A stretch of DNA of 64,000 nucleotides. Source: an uncultured Bacilli bacterium (lineage in GTDB: Bacteria; Bacillota_I; Bacilli_A; RF39; UBA660). The position numbers and the translations under genes are program-made. The notes beneath the pieces are model-generated. The model made no database searches. It was not told the origin of the DNA and worked only from the letters and a program-made list of their open reading frames with translations. Positions 26,459 to 35,986 of this stretch are shown here, piece by piece. The stretch lies in assembly GCA_934167485.1 (NCBI GenBank), contig CAKPKL010000004.1, positions 69,704-133,703 on the forward strand. The letters run 5' to 3'. How positions within the stretch are numbered: the stretch's first letter is position 1; every line of letters begins with the position of its first letter.

Positions 26459-27391
26459 CTATTTAGATTCTTTTACTATATATATAGGTCTTTTTTTAGT
26501 TTCTAAATATGTTTTAGATAAATATTGTCCTATTACACCCATACAAAATAATTGTATCCCACTTATAAAAAATATAATACATACAAGCGATGGCCAACCA
26601 GATACAGGATCACCTAAAGCTAAAGTCTTAATTATTATTACAATTATCATAATAAATGAAATTATACAAAATATAAATCCTATAACAGCAGAAAATATTA
26701 AAGGAACTGTTGAAAAAGCTGTTATACCTTCAAGAGCATATATAAATAATTTCCAAAATGACCATTTAGTTTCTCCAGCAACTCTTTCTACATTTTCATA
26801 CTCTAACCATTTTGTTTTAAAGCCAACAAAACTAAATATACCTTTTGAATATCTATTATATTCATCCATAGATATAATTGCATCCACTACTTGCCTTGTC
26901 ATAAGTCTATAGTCTCTAGCACCATCTACCATTTCAGTTTTAGACATTTTATTTATTATTTTATAAAAAGCACGAGCAAACATACTTCTAATAGGAGGTT
27001 CACCCTTTCTTGTAACTCTTCTAGTTCCTACACAATCATATCCTTCTTTTTTTATTAAATCATACATTTCAATTAATAATTTAGGAGGATCTTGAAGGTC
27101 AGCATCCATTAAAGTTACATAATCTCCTTCTGAATGACGTAAACCAGCTAACATAGCAGCTTCCTTACCAAAATTTCTACTAAAAGATACATACCTAACT
27201 CTATCATCTTCCTTGGCATATTCTTTTACAATATCTAATGTATTATCACTTGATCCATCATTTACAAATATATATTCAAAATCTAATTTATTCATTTTAG
27301 AACTTATTTTCTTTATTTCTTCATAGAAATATGGAATAGCTTGTTCTTCATTATAACAAGGAACTATTACTGATATTTTTTCTTTTTTCAT
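26459..27391 (-). CDS. Family 2 glycosyltransferase with two C-terminal membrane segments (GtrB/DPM-like)
   Basis: A 310-residue GT-A enzyme. VIVPCYNEEQAIPYFYEEI, FVNDGSSDNTLDIV and DADLQDPP are the nucleotide-sugar and metal sites. Two hydrophobic segments (about residues 235-260 and 270-295) anchor the C-terminus. This layout is that of polyprenyl-phosphate glucosyl- or mannosyltransferases, which load a sugar onto undecaprenyl phosphate for use outside the membrane. Acceptor and sugar cannot be read from sequence. It follows the GT4 gene and a small hypothetical. Confidence 0.88.
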   Translation of the reverse strand: MKKEKISVIVPCYNEEQAIPYFYEEIKKISSKMNKLDFEYIFVNDGSSDNTLDIVKEYAKEDDRVRYVSFSRNFGKEAAMLAGLRHSEGDYVTLMDADLQDPPKLLIEMYDLIKKEGYDCVGTRRVTRKGEPPIRSMFARAFYKIINKMSKTEMVDGARDYRLMTRQVVDAIISMDEYNRYSKGIFSFVGFKTKWLEYENVERVAGETKWSFWKLFIYALEGITAFSTVPLIFSAVIGFIFCIISFIMIIVIIIKTLALGDPVSGWPSLVCIIFFISGIQLFCMGVIGQYLSKTYLETKKRPIYIVKESK

Positions 27392-27403
27392 AAATACACC
27401 TCA

Positions 27404-27856
27404 CTAAATTTTTTTAGCTGATTCTTCGTTTCTTCTCTTTTTTTCTATATCTAATCTATATAACGTATTTTCTGGATTACTCAAATGTTTTTTATCAATA
27501 TTAGAATCAAATAAATCTAGTGCTTCTACCTCAGTACAGTAATATAACATATTATCTAAAATATTATACATTCCCAAAACTTTTACAATTTTCATTCCAT
27601 CTTCTATAAATTTTCTATTACAGATTAATATTTTATCTTTGTTTTGAAAAACCTCTACTCTATCATCTATACGTGGATATCTTCCAATAAAAGATTCTAC
27701 ACCATCATTTACAAAAGATATGTCATAGAATTCATTGCCTCTTTTAGAATATAATGTTGATTTTATATACATTTTTTCATTTATTTTATTTGTTTCTTCA
27801 TTTAATTTTTTTGTATCCTTAACGTTTATTTTTATTAAATCTTCTATATTATTCAT
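27404..27856 (-). CDS. Hypothetical 150-residue soluble protein between two glycosyltransferases
   Basis: Unrecognised. The N-terminal 30 residues are charged and helical; a predicted beta-rich core follows (IKSTLYSKRGNEFYDISFV to DKILICNRKF), then a basic tail. It overlaps the 3' end of the GT4 gene by 8 bp, so it is translated with it, which suggests an accessory role in glycolipid or cell-surface sugar synthesis. Confidence 0.6.
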   Translation of the reverse strand: MNNIEDLIKINVKDTKKLNEETNKINEKMYIKSTLYSKRGNEFYDISFVNDGVESFIGRYPRIDDRVEVFQNKDKILICNRKFIEDGMKIVKVLGMYNILDNMLYYCTEVEALDLFDSNIDKKHLSNPENTLYRLDIEKKRRNEESAKKI

Positions 27857-28859
27857 GTGACTTTTCTAGTACCTCCTTATATATATCAATTAACTTTTTA
27901 CCAACAAGTTTTATATCCCTTGTTTGTGCGACAGCATATCCAGCTTCAGTTAAATTAGGTAATTTTCCTTCAATAATTTTTTTAATTTTATCTTCAAAGT
28001 CATTTAAATTTTTAGCTTTATATACATTAACACCATCTTCAAGCCATCCAGAAAAAACTGGTATATCACGTATTAAAGCAGGAATTTTAGCCGCACATGC
28101 TTCCATTATAGGTATTCCTTCAGTTTCTTCTAATGTTGGGAATAAGTATAAATTACAACCGCTATATGCGCCTCTTAATACATCAGGTTCTACGTATCCT
28201 GCAAATGTTAAATTTGGAAGCTTAGTATTAACTGCATCTCTAATTTTTTTAGGACTAGCAGATAATGGAGAATATCCAAACCAAATAAATTTATATTGTG
28301 GTAATCTTTTTGCTAATTCAACAAAGTCTAAAATACCTTTTCTTTCAATATAAAGACCAACGCCCATTATAACCTTATCATCTTCATTGTAATTAAAATT
28401 TTTTCTAAATTCTTTTCCACGTTTTTCATTGTGTTCAAAAAACTTAACATTAATACCGTTACTGATATCAGTTATTGGAATTTTAATACCATACCCTTCT
28501 AATAGTTTTTTTGAATATGGAGTTGGTGTTAAAATATGATCTCCTAATGTATAACAACTCATTAACCATTTTTTAAATAAAGGAGCCACTTGATTAGAAA
28601 GAATAAATGAATTTCTAAAATCCTCCTCCGTTGAATGGGCATGATATATAACCTTTTTACCTTCCTTTTTTGCTTTTTTAGCCAAAGCATATGATTTAGG
28701 ACCATAAAAATTTATATGAACAATATCATAATCATCTTTTGGATTTGTAGTAAATTCAACATTGTTTTGTCTCATAGCCTCCATTTGATGTTTTATAGCT
28801 TTACCAAGTCCTGATTTTCCTATCATTTTTTCATTTTCTGTATATAGTAAAACTTTCAT
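27849..28859 (-). CDS. Family 4 glycosyltransferase, probably a glycolipid synthase
   Basis: A 336-residue GT-B enzyme. The C-terminal donor site has VGLYIERKGILDFVELA, FPTLEETEGIPIMEACAA with the paired Glu of the EX7E motif, and a shortened N-terminal acceptor domain with IVHINFYGPKSY. It resembles the diacylglycerol glucosyltransferases of Acholeplasma and Gram-positive cocci. This substrate is a family-level inference. A basic patch near residues 190-215 could aid membrane binding. Confidence 0.8.
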   Translation of the reverse strand: MKVLLYTENEKMIGKSGLGKAIKHQMEAMRQNNVEFTTNPKDDYDIVHINFYGPKSYALAKKAKKEGKKVIYHAHSTEEDFRNSFILSNQVAPLFKKWLMSCYTLGDHILTPTPYSKKLLEGYGIKIPITDISNGINVKFFEHNEKRGKEFRKNFNYNEDDKVIMGVGLYIERKGILDFVELAKRLPQYKFIWFGYSPLSASPKKIRDAVNTKLPNLTFAGYVEPDVLRGAYSGCNLYLFPTLEETEGIPIMEACAAKIPALIRDIPVFSGWLEDGVNVYKAKNLNDFEDKIKKIIEGKLPNLTEAGYAVAQTRDIKLVGKKLIDIYKEVLEKSHE

Positions 28860-28906
28860 GTTATCACCAAATCAATTATAACATATTAAAAATTAAAAAT
28901 AAAGAA

Positions 28907-29137
28907 TTAATAAACAATATTAACAAGTATTACATCTTCACCTATTTTTTCAATTTGTTCCCACTTTATAGATATTTCTTTTTTATTTGAAAAATAAGAT
29001 AATAAAAATCTATGTTTTTCTACTATTAAATCTATAGCTTTACCTGATTCATCAACTGCCATATCAATAATATTACCAATATTTTTACCATCTATTAGAT
29101 TTACCACAGTTTTATTTTGTAAATCTGAAAGTCTCAT
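28907..29137 (-). CDS. ymxH: YlmC/YmxH family PRC-barrel protein
   Basis: A 76-residue PRC-barrel-like protein: MRLSDLQNKTVVNLIDGKNI, IGNIIDMAVDESGKAIDLIV and EISIKWEQIEKIGEDVILVN match the YlmC/YmxH sporulation-associated family. In Bacillus ylmC lies near ftsAZ-sigEG, as does this gene near sigG. Its biochemical role is unknown. Confidence 0.85.
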   Translation of the reverse strand: MRLSDLQNKTVVNLIDGKNIGNIIDMAVDESGKAIDLIVEKHRFLLSYFSNKKEISIKWEQIEKIGEDVILVNIVY

Positions 29138-29177
29138 ACTATCACCATTATATTATATGAAAAAAATAGACTTGTGC

Positions 29178-30047
29178 CTATTTAATTAACTTTTTTTCTT
29201 TTAATATTTTATTTATTTTTAAATTATCTTTATAATCTATTTCTATAGCATTTGGAATTATAGAAAACTCAAATTTATTATTTTTAATAATTTCACCATC
29301 TACATTACATGCTAAACTTATTGGTGACTCTATAACTAATTTATCAGTATTATAAATATTTACTTTATTATCTTTGGTATGTGTACCTTTAATTAATTTA
29401 GAAATAAGTGGTATCATTTCTAATTTTTTTATATCACACACTTCACATACATCAAACATGCCATTATTAAGTTTAGCGCTTGGAGCAATCTTAAAGCCAT
29501 TACCATAATATTTACCATTGCAAACAGTTAATATAGTTATATTTTCTTCTCTATCATTTATTTTAATTGTTTTATTTTTATACGAAAAATAATTTTTAAT
29601 TAAACTTAAAATATAAACAAGTTCTTTAGGATACTTTTTTTCTTTAAGAGTGTTTGCTAAAAAGGCTACTTCTGCATCCAAACCAATAGATGCGATATTT
29701 ATAAAATATCTATCATTTACTTTACCTATATCAATTGTGTTACCGGCATGATCTACTAAAGTTTTATAAAAATCATTCCCAGTTCCAACAGGAACAATAC
29801 CTAAAGTAGACTTAGAATTATAAAGTCCGTTTACTACTTCATTTAAAGTTCCATCGCCACCTACACTATAAACAACAGTATTCTTATTTTTATAGAATGA
29901 AGCAATATTCTTAGCTTCGCCCTTAGCCTTAGTATATATTATCTTAAAATTAATTTTTAACCTATTACAATATTCTTTTATAACTTGACTTGCTACTGCA
30001 CCATGACCATTTCCTGATATTGGATTTACAATAAAAATATATTCCAT
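29178..30047 (-). CDS. dagK: Diacylglycerol kinase-type lipid kinase (DagK/YegS)
   Basis: Phosphorylates diacylglycerol to phosphatidic acid, recycling lipid released by lipoteichoic-acid synthesis. The protein begins YIFIVNPISGNGHGA and carries the nucleotide loop SVGGDGTLNEVVNGL, GTGNDFYK, and a C-terminal beta domain with CNVDGE. About 289 residues, as usual. GGGTGG precedes ATG 30047; an upstream in-frame ATG is rejected. It follows sigG by 32 bp. Confidence 0.9.
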   Translation of the reverse strand: MEYIFIVNPISGNGHGAVASQVIKEYCNRLKINFKIIYTKAKGEAKNIASFYKNKNTVVYSVGGDGTLNEVVNGLYNSKSTLGIVPVGTGNDFYKTLVDHAGNTIDIGKVNDRYFINIASIGLDAEVAFLANTLKEKKYPKELVYILSLIKNYFSYKNKTIKINDREENITILTVCNGKYYGNGFKIAPSAKLNNGMFDVCEVCDIKKLEMIPLISKLIKGTHTKDNKVNIYNTDKLVIESPISLACNVDGEIIKNNKFEFSIIPNAIEIDYKDNLKINKILKEKKLIK

Positions 30048-30079
30048 AAAACCACCCAAATACATTATACCATATTTTT

Positions 30080-30856
30080 TTATGAAATATTATTTTTAAT
30101 ATTATTTAAAGCACTTTTTTCTAATCTAGATATTTGAGCTTGTGATATGCCTATTTCGCTTGCCAATTCCATTTGAGTTTTACCAGTAATAAATCTTTCC
30201 ATTATTATGAATTTTTCTTTATCTTTTAATTTATTTATAGCTTCATTTAAGGCAACCCTCTCATCAATGGATCTCATTTTGTTTTTTTTATCTTCTATTT
30301 GATCTGCTAAATATATAGTATCTCCACCATCATTATAAATAGGTTCAAATATACTTACTGTATCCCTCATACTATCAAGAGCATTACTTACTTCATACTC
30401 AGTTAAATTTAGTTTCTCTGCAATTTCTTTTATACTTGGTTCTCTATTTAATAAATTAGTAAGTTCTTCTTTAACACTCATAGCATGGTAAGCTATATCC
30501 TTAATACTACGAGCTACTCGAATACTATTATTATCTCTTAAATATCTTTTTACTTCTCCTAATATCATAGGTACTGCATAAGTAGAAAATTTAACATCAA
30601 AACCTAAATCAAAATTATCAATAGCTTTAATAAGCCCAATACATCCCACTTGAAATAAATCATCCATGTTATCAGTACGATTATTATATTTTCTAAGTAT
30701 ACTTAAAACTAATTTAAGATTACCATTTACAATAGCTTCTTTAGCATTTTCATCTCCCTCTTTATATTTTTTAAATAATTCCTTCATTTCATCATTACTC
30801 AATACTTTTAAATTCGCAGTATTCACGCCACAAATCTCAACTTTATGACGTGCCAT
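30080..30856 (-). CDS. sigG: Forespore sigma factor SigG
   Basis: Late forespore RNA polymerase sigma factor. The N-terminal KVEICGVNTANLKVLSNDEM is the SigG-specific block, followed by region 2 (DDLFQVGCIGLIKAIDNFDL, KFSTYAVPMILGEVKRYLRD), region 3 and region 4 (GKTQMELASEIGISQAQISR). About 258 residues, full length. ATG 30856 is preceded by GAGGAGG; an in-frame extension to 30886 passes through an inverted repeat and is rejected. Confidence 0.97.
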   Translation of the reverse strand: MARHKVEICGVNTANLKVLSNDEMKELFKKYKEGDENAKEAIVNGNLKLVLSILRKYNNRTDNMDDLFQVGCIGLIKAIDNFDLGFDVKFSTYAVPMILGEVKRYLRDNNSIRVARSIKDIAYHAMSVKEELTNLLNREPSIKEIAEKLNLTEYEVSNALDSMRDTVSIFEPIYNDGGDTIYLADQIEDKKNKMRSIDERVALNEAINKLKDKEKFIIMERFITGKTQMELASEIGISQAQISRLEKSALNNIKNNIS

Positions 30857-30866
30857 AAATCCTCCT

Positions 30867-30883
30867 CTCACAAATATTGTGAG
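30867..30883 (-). promoter_or_regulatory. Inverted repeat just upstream of the sigG ribosome site
   Basis: CTCACAA and TTGTGAG form a perfect 7-bp inverted repeat with a 3-nt centre, ending next to the GAGGAGG of sigG. It could be an operator or an mRNA hairpin limiting translation. SigG level is tightly held down before engulfment in Bacillus, which makes a brake plausible here; the mechanism is inferred. Confidence 0.5.
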
Positions 30884-30914
30884 CACACAAAATAAAATTT
30901 AAACAAATAACTAA

Positions 30915-30941
30915 AAAATAATCGCTTTAAACGATTATTTT
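30915..30941 (-). terminator. Terminator upstream of sigG
   Basis: AAAATAATCG (30915-30924) pairs perfectly with CGATTATTTT (30932-30941); runs of A on the plus strand give T on the minus strand. It ends the zincin gene, whose last codons form part of the stem. Confidence 0.65.
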
Positions 30942-31718
30942 CTTTTTACTTAATAAATAATTATATTCAGTGTTTTTTACTATAAAACCATACTTAAATC
31001 TTTCTTCTAAATTCATGTTAGAAGAAGCAAGTTTGTAAAACTTTTTATTATCATAAGAATAAAAGGATAAATTATTTAATTTAGATTCACATCCAGTTTT
31101 AATCATATATTCTTTAAATGGAATTGATAAAAATTTACCATCTACTTTTCTATAACCTCTCATCATAGAATCAATAAGTAAATTGTTAGCAATATCATAT
31201 AGTTCATTAAATTTATCTAAATCTTTATTATTTTTTATTACCTCTAATAGATATTTAGCAGCATAATAATCAGCCAATCTTTCACTAGGATTTATATTAT
31301 AAGTTTTGTCATATATATCGTTAACTGTTTTTTCTGTTGAAATAGCTTTTTTAGTTAAGCTGTTTATTCCATAATTTAAAATAATACCTTCTAAATTATT
31401 ATGATTTACTTTAAAATCCTGATAAAAATGTTCCATTTCATGTAATATTATATGTAATATTTCTAAATTAGACTCAAAATAGTTTTTTTCCTTTCCCTTA
31501 ATAAAATATTTATAACTATTTGCAATTTTATTATAATCTACACTAATTTCTTTTGATCCGTATTCTGCATAAGCATCAAATATGTTTCTAAATTTTGTAT
31601 TTACATTATGATTATATAAAATTGAATCAATAAAATTTGTAATATATTCTTTTTCAATTAATTTATTTTCTTTTGATTTTGATACTAATTCTTGTAGAAA
31701 TTCTTTTCTTATGTTCAT
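30927..31718 (-). CDS. Putative zincin metallopeptidase (HEMEH)
   Basis: A 263-residue soluble protein with HIILHEMEHFYQDFKV (HExxH at about residues 92-96) and a third-ligand candidate in SERLADYYAAKYLL. Mostly helical; no signal peptide. It does not resemble the other HExxH protein of this window at 18864-19712 beyond the motif. Phage ImmA/IrrE-type or anti-restriction zincins are possible relatives. Unknown function. Confidence 0.6.
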   Translation of the reverse strand: MNIRKEFLQELVSKSKENKLIEKEYITNFIDSILYNHNVNTKFRNIFDAYAEYGSKEISVDYNKIANSYKYFIKGKEKNYFESNLEILHIILHEMEHFYQDFKVNHNNLEGIILNYGINSLTKKAISTEKTVNDIYDKTYNINPSERLADYYAAKYLLEVIKNNKDLDKFNELYDIANNLLIDSMMRGYRKVDGKFLSIPFKEYMIKTGCESKLNNLSFYSYDNKKFYKLASSNMNLEERFKYGFIVKNTEYNYLLSKKKIIV

Positions 31719-31792
31719 ATATTGTTCCTGCCTTTAGGACATATATATTATCATAGTTTTTTATATATTCAAAGAAATTTTTAATATTTTAT

Positions 31793-31822
31793 AAAAAAAC
31801 TAATAAAAATAGTTTTATTAGT
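31793..31822 (-). terminator. Terminator of fhs
   Basis: ACTAATAAAA (31799-31808) pairs with TTTTATTAGT (31813-31822), and a 7-T run follows on the minus strand. Confidence 0.7.
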
Positions 31823-31832
31823 CTATGTTTCA

Positions 31833-33476
31833 TTAAAATAACCCTTTTATTTTTCCGTTTTTATCTATATCCATATTAAGATAGGCACTATTCTTACCTA
31901 ATCCTGGCATAGTCATAATGTTACCCATAAGTACAACTATAAATCCTGCACCACTAGATATTTTTATGTCTGTAATAGTCATATCAAAATTAACAGGAGC
32001 ACCTAACTTTTTCATATCATCAGTAAATGAATATTGTGTTTTTGCTATACAAATTGGTAAATTCCCAAGCCCCATATCTTCTATTTTTTTGATTTTAGCA
32101 CGTATTTTATCATTTATAATAACATTATCAGTTCTATAAATTTCTTTTGCTATTTTATTTATTTTATCTACTATATTCATATTGAAATCATATAGTGATT
32201 TAAAATCTATATCATTATTGCAAATTTCTACTATTTTACTTGCAAGTTCTAAGGCCCCATCACTACCATATTTAAATGACTCACATACTTCTATTGGATA
32301 TCCCATATCTTTAACAAAATTTTTAACAAAATTTATTTCTGATTCTTTATCAAAATCAAATTTATTTAAACAAACAATAATATTTTTTGTGTATTTACTC
32401 ATATTTTCTATATGTCTTTCAAGATTTACAATGCCTTTTTTTAAAGCTTCTAGATTTTCTTTACAAATATCTTCTTTATTCATTCCACCATTATATTTTA
32501 AACTTCTAATAGTAGCATTTATAACAATACAATTAGGTTTAATATTTGCGACTTGACACTTTATATCTAAAAATTTTTCTGCTCCTAAATCAGCCCCAAA
32601 TCCTGCTTCCGTTACTACATAATCTGCAACATTCAATCCTGTTTTCGTAGCAATTACCGAGTTACATCCATGTGCGATATTTGCGAAAGGTCCTCCATGT
32701 ATAATTGCAGGATTATTTTCCAATGTTTGAACTAAATTTGGTTTAATTGCATCCTTAAGTAACAAAGCAATAGCACCCACACAATTAAGTTCACGAGCAA
32801 ATACTGGTTTATTATTCTCATTATAACCAATTAATATATTACCAATTCTTGTTTTTAAATCTTCTATATCACTAGCCATACAAAGTATTGCCATAATTTC
32901 ACTTGCTACAGTTATATTATAATGCTCTTCTCTTATCAATCCTTTATTATCATATTTAATATCTACATTACGAAGAGCCCTATCATTAAGATCAACACAT
33001 CTATTAAATACTACTTCTTTTATATTTAAACTATTACCTTGATATATATGATTATCAATTATAGCACATAATAAATTATTTGCTGATTCTATAGCATGTA
33101 TATCTCCAGTAAAATGTAAATTAATATCTTCCATAGGTACAACCTGTGAATATCCTCCACCTGCTGCTCCTCCTTTTATACCAAAAACAGGTCCTAAAGA
33201 TGGCTCTCTTAATACAACAACGCTATTTTTATTTAATTTTCTTAAAGCATCATTTATACCAATACTCATAGTAGTTTTACCTTCTCCAAAAGGTGTAGGA
33301 TTAATACTGGTTACAAGTATTAATTTTCCATTATGATTACTATTAACATTAATAAAATTAATTTTAGCTTTATATTTACCATAACACTCTAAATCTGAAG
33401 AATCAATATTAAGTTTTTGAGCTATATCTTCTATTTTTTGCATTTTACAATTATTACTTATTTCTATATCAGTCAT
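31833..33476 (-). CDS. fhs: Formate--tetrahydrofolate ligase
   Basis: Makes 10-formyl-THF from formate, ATP and THF for purine and initiator-tRNA formylation. P-loop-like TSINPTPFGEGKTTMSIG, EPSLGPVFGIKGGAAGGGYSQ (given here as two parts, EPSLGPVFGIKGG and AAGGGYSQ) and ADYVVTEAGFGADLGAEKF are diagnostic. 547 residues, family length. GGAGGTG precedes the ATG. It lies between ftsZ and the zincin-sigG run. Confidence 0.97.
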   Translation of the reverse strand: MTDIEISNNCKMQKIEDIAQKLNIDSSDLECYGKYKAKINFINVNSNHNGKLILVTSINPTPFGEGKTTMSIGINDALRKLNKNSVVVLREPSLGPVFGIKGGAAGGGYSQVVPMEDINLHFTGDIHAIESANNLLCAIIDNHIYQGNSLNIKEVVFNRCVDLNDRALRNVDIKYDNKGLIREEHYNITVASEIMAILCMASDIEDLKTRIGNILIGYNENNKPVFARELNCVGAIALLLKDAIKPNLVQTLENNPAIIHGGPFANIAHGCNSVIATKTGLNVADYVVTEAGFGADLGAEKFLDIKCQVANIKPNCIVINATIRSLKYNGGMNKEDICKENLEALKKGIVNLERHIENMSKYTKNIIVCLNKFDFDKESEINFVKNFVKDMGYPIEVCESFKYGSDGALELASKIVEICNNDIDFKSLYDFNMNIVDKINKIAKEIYRTDNVIINDKIRAKIKKIEDMGLGNLPICIAKTQYSFTDDMKKLGAPVNFDMTITDIKISSGAGFIVVLMGNIMTMPGLGKNSAYLNMDIDKNGKIKGLF

Positions 33477-33520
33477 ATAGCACCTCCAATATAATTATAT
33501 TATATCATTAATTTTATAAG

Positions 33521-33547
33521 AAAAAAATAAGTATTAAAACTTATTTT
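33521..33547 (-). terminator. Terminator of ftsZ
   Basis: AAAATAAGT (33524-33532) pairs with ACTTATTTT (33539-33547); T run on the minus strand at 33527-33521. Confidence 0.65.
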
Positions 33548-34620
33548 TAAAAACTACCTCTATTTCTTAAAAATGAAGGAATTATGTCATCAGAATCTTC
33601 ATCTTCATCACTTGAATATTTAAATCCTGCTTCATTTACTCTATCATTACTCATTGGTTTATATTCAGGTTCATCATCATCAAAACCGGTTGCTATTACT
33701 GTAACAATAATCTCATCTGTTAAATTTTCATTAATAACAGCACCGAATATAGTATTCATCTCAGTCTTAGCACTACTTCTAATTACTTCATTTGCTTCTT
33801 CAACTTCAAATAAAGTTAAATTATTACCACCTGTTACATTAATAATAGCATCTGTTGCACCATCTATACTAGTTTCAAGTAATGGGCTTGATATAGCTTG
33901 ACGAGCAGCTTCTGCAGCCCTGTTTTCACCAACACCTATACCTATACCTATTAAAGCTGTACCACGTTTTTCCATTACAGTTTTAACATCGGCAAAGTCT
34001 AGGTTAATTAATCCAGCAACAGCTATTAAATCTGATATTGATTGAACACCACGTCTTAAAACATTATCTACTTCTTTAAAAGACTCTAAAAGTGGTGTAG
34101 ACTTATCGATTATTTCTCTTAATTTATCATTTGGTATTACTATTAATGTATCTACATTTTTCTTTAATTCCTCTAAACCAGAAATTGCTTGTTCCATTCT
34201 TTTCTTACCTTCAAAAGAGAATGGTTTAGTAACAATACCAACTGTAAGTGCACCAAGTTCTTGAGCAATATTTGCGATAACTGGAGCAGCACCTGTTCCA
34301 GTACCTCCACCCATTCCGCATGTTACAAATATCATATCAGCACCGGCTAAAGCTTCTTCTAATTCTTTCTTACTTTCAAGGGCAGCTTCTCTACCAACTT
34401 CAGGTTTAGCTCCTGCTCCTCTTCCTCCAGTTAAATTTTCACCAATTTGTATCTTAGTTGGAGCTTTAGAACAATTTAATACTTGTAAATCAGTATTGGC
34501 TACTATAAAATCAACACCTTTAACACCTGATTCTATCATTCTATTAACGGCATTGTTTCCTCCTCCACCAACACCAATAACTTTAATTTTAGCAACTTGG
34601 TCCATTTCTAATCCAAACAT
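33547..34620 (-). CDS. ftsZ: Cell division GTPase FtsZ
   Basis: Tubulin-like GTPase that forms the Z ring. [19 protein letters not shown], the tubulin signature [22 protein letters not shown] [11 protein letters not shown] and the C-terminal contact peptide IPSFLRNRG are present. 357 residues, with a short acidic linker (about 20 residues) before the tail. It follows ftsA by 11 bp. Confidence 0.98.
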   Translation of the reverse strand: MFGLEMDQVAKIKVIGVGGGGNNAVNRMIESGVKGVDFIVANTDLQVLNCSKAPTKIQIGENLTGGRGAGAKPEVGREAALESKKELEEALAGADMIFVTCGMGGGTGTGAAPVIANIAQELGALTVGIVTKPFSFEGKKRMEQAISGLEELKKNVDTLIVIPNDKLREIIDKSTPLLESFKEVDNVLRRGVQSISDLIAVAGLINLDFADVKTVMEKRGTALIGIGIGVGENRAAEAARQAISSPLLETSIDGATDAIINVTGGNNLTLFEVEEANEVIRSSAKTEMNTIFGAVINENLTDEIIVTVIATGFDDDEPEYKPMSNDRVNEAGFKYSSDEDEDSDDIIPSFLRNRGSF

Positions 34621-34631
34621 AATTTCCTCCT

Positions 34632-35876
34632 CTATTCGCTAAAGAAAAATCCAAAAATTTTTCCTAGCATTGAATCTGACGTATTTAATTTTCTAGATGT
34701 AATAGAAGTTATTTGAAATACTTCATTATCATTAATCATACTATAATCAAGATTTTTTAATTTTAACTTACTAATAAAGTATACTAAATTTCCAATACAA
34801 GATGAATAAATATTATCTCTTATACCTAACATCTTAACATTACCTATACTAGCATTTTCACCAAATATATCATTTACAACATATTCAAAACCTGGCATAT
34901 TGCTAGTACCACCTGTAATTATAATATAATCTATTTTCTTACTTGTCAATAGATTTATCTCTTTTTTTGCTTCATTTAATATATCTGCTATTCTAGACAT
35001 AACAACTTCAGATATTTCAAATTGATTTATTTTTAAATGATCATCATATGCACTCTTAACTTCTATAATGTCATTTACACTCGCATTTCTTTTATGGGCT
35101 AAAGCAAATTTTAACTTTAAATTTTTTGATGTTGGAATATCAAGCTTAAACATATATGAAATATCACTATCAATACTTTTACCACCCATATTAATTATAC
35201 TACTTTTTACTAGTATACTTTTATTATATAATGATACTGTAGTAATATCATAACCAACATTTATAATAGCTCCTATTTTATCCTCAAAATTTTTGTTATT
35301 AAATGAATACAAGTCACCAATATTATTTATAGAAATATCTACTACCTCTATGCCTAATTGTTCAAGTAATCCTACTACAGAATATACATTTTTCTTTGGT
35401 GTAGTAACTAAAACAGCTTTGCAACTTAAATCAGTTCCTCGCATACCTTTAGGATTTTTTATAAATGCAGTATCATCTAGAGTATAGTCAACTGGAAGAA
35501 CAGTAATCATTTCTCTTGAAGTAAATGGACTACTCTTAACAGCAACCTCTAAAACTTTCATAACATCTTCACCAGTAACAATACCATCTGTATTATTAAC
35601 CTTAATACTACCTTTTGCTATAGAATATTCAGCATTAAATGATGGAATACTTGCTATAACCTTTTTAATCTTTATACCAAGCATATCTTCTACTTCACTA
35701 ATTGCTCCCTTAACACATTCAGTAGCAAGTTCAACATCAGTTATTAATCCTTTTTTTATACCTTTAGACTTAAAAGATGAAGATGCAAGTAAATTTAACT
35801 TATTCTGATATAATTCACATACCACAATTTTTATTGTATCAGTACCTATATCAAGACTAGTATAAATATGCTTCAT
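34632..35876 (-). CDS. ftsA: Cell division protein FtsA
   Basis: Actin-like ATPase that anchors FtsZ to the membrane. [15 protein letters not shown] (phosphate 1), [13 protein letters not shown] (phosphate 2) and [14 protein letters not shown] (adenosine site) fit the fold, and a C-terminal short hydrophobic amphipathic helix ([10 protein letters not shown]) serves as membrane tether. 414 residues. It heads the ftsA-ftsZ pair. Confidence 0.93.
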   Translation of the reverse strand: MKHIYTSLDIGTDTIKIVVCELYQNKLNLLASSSFKSKGIKKGLITDVELATECVKGAISEVEDMLGIKIKKVIASIPSFNAEYSIAKGSIKVNNTDGIVTGEDVMKVLEVAVKSSPFTSREMITVLPVDYTLDDTAFIKNPKGMRGTDLSCKAVLVTTPKKNVYSVVGLLEQLGIEVVDISINNIGDLYSFNNKNFEDKIGAIINVGYDITTVSLYNKSILVKSSIINMGGKSIDSDISYMFKLDIPTSKNLKLKFALAHKRNASVNDIIEVKSAYDDHLKINQFEISEVVMSRIADILNEAKKEINLLTSKKIDYIIITGGTSNMPGFEYVVNDIFGENASIGNVKMLGIRDNIYSSCIGNLVYFISKLKLKNLDYSMINDNEVFQITSITSRKLNTSDSMLGKIFGFFFSE

Positions 35877-35918
35877 TTAATCATCTCCTACAATCTACAT
35901 ACTATTATACTATAAAAT

Positions 35919-35943
35919 AAAAAAAAAGTAAAAACTTTTTTTA
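35919..35943 (-). terminator. Terminator of pilin 1
   Basis: AAAAAAAGT and ACTTTTTTT arms around a 4-nt loop (35921-35943) with a T run on the minus strand. A TATAAT box for ftsA follows close behind. Confidence 0.6.
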
Positions 35944-35986
35944 AATTTCTAAAATAACTTATAATTTGAAATGTTTTTAATCGATA

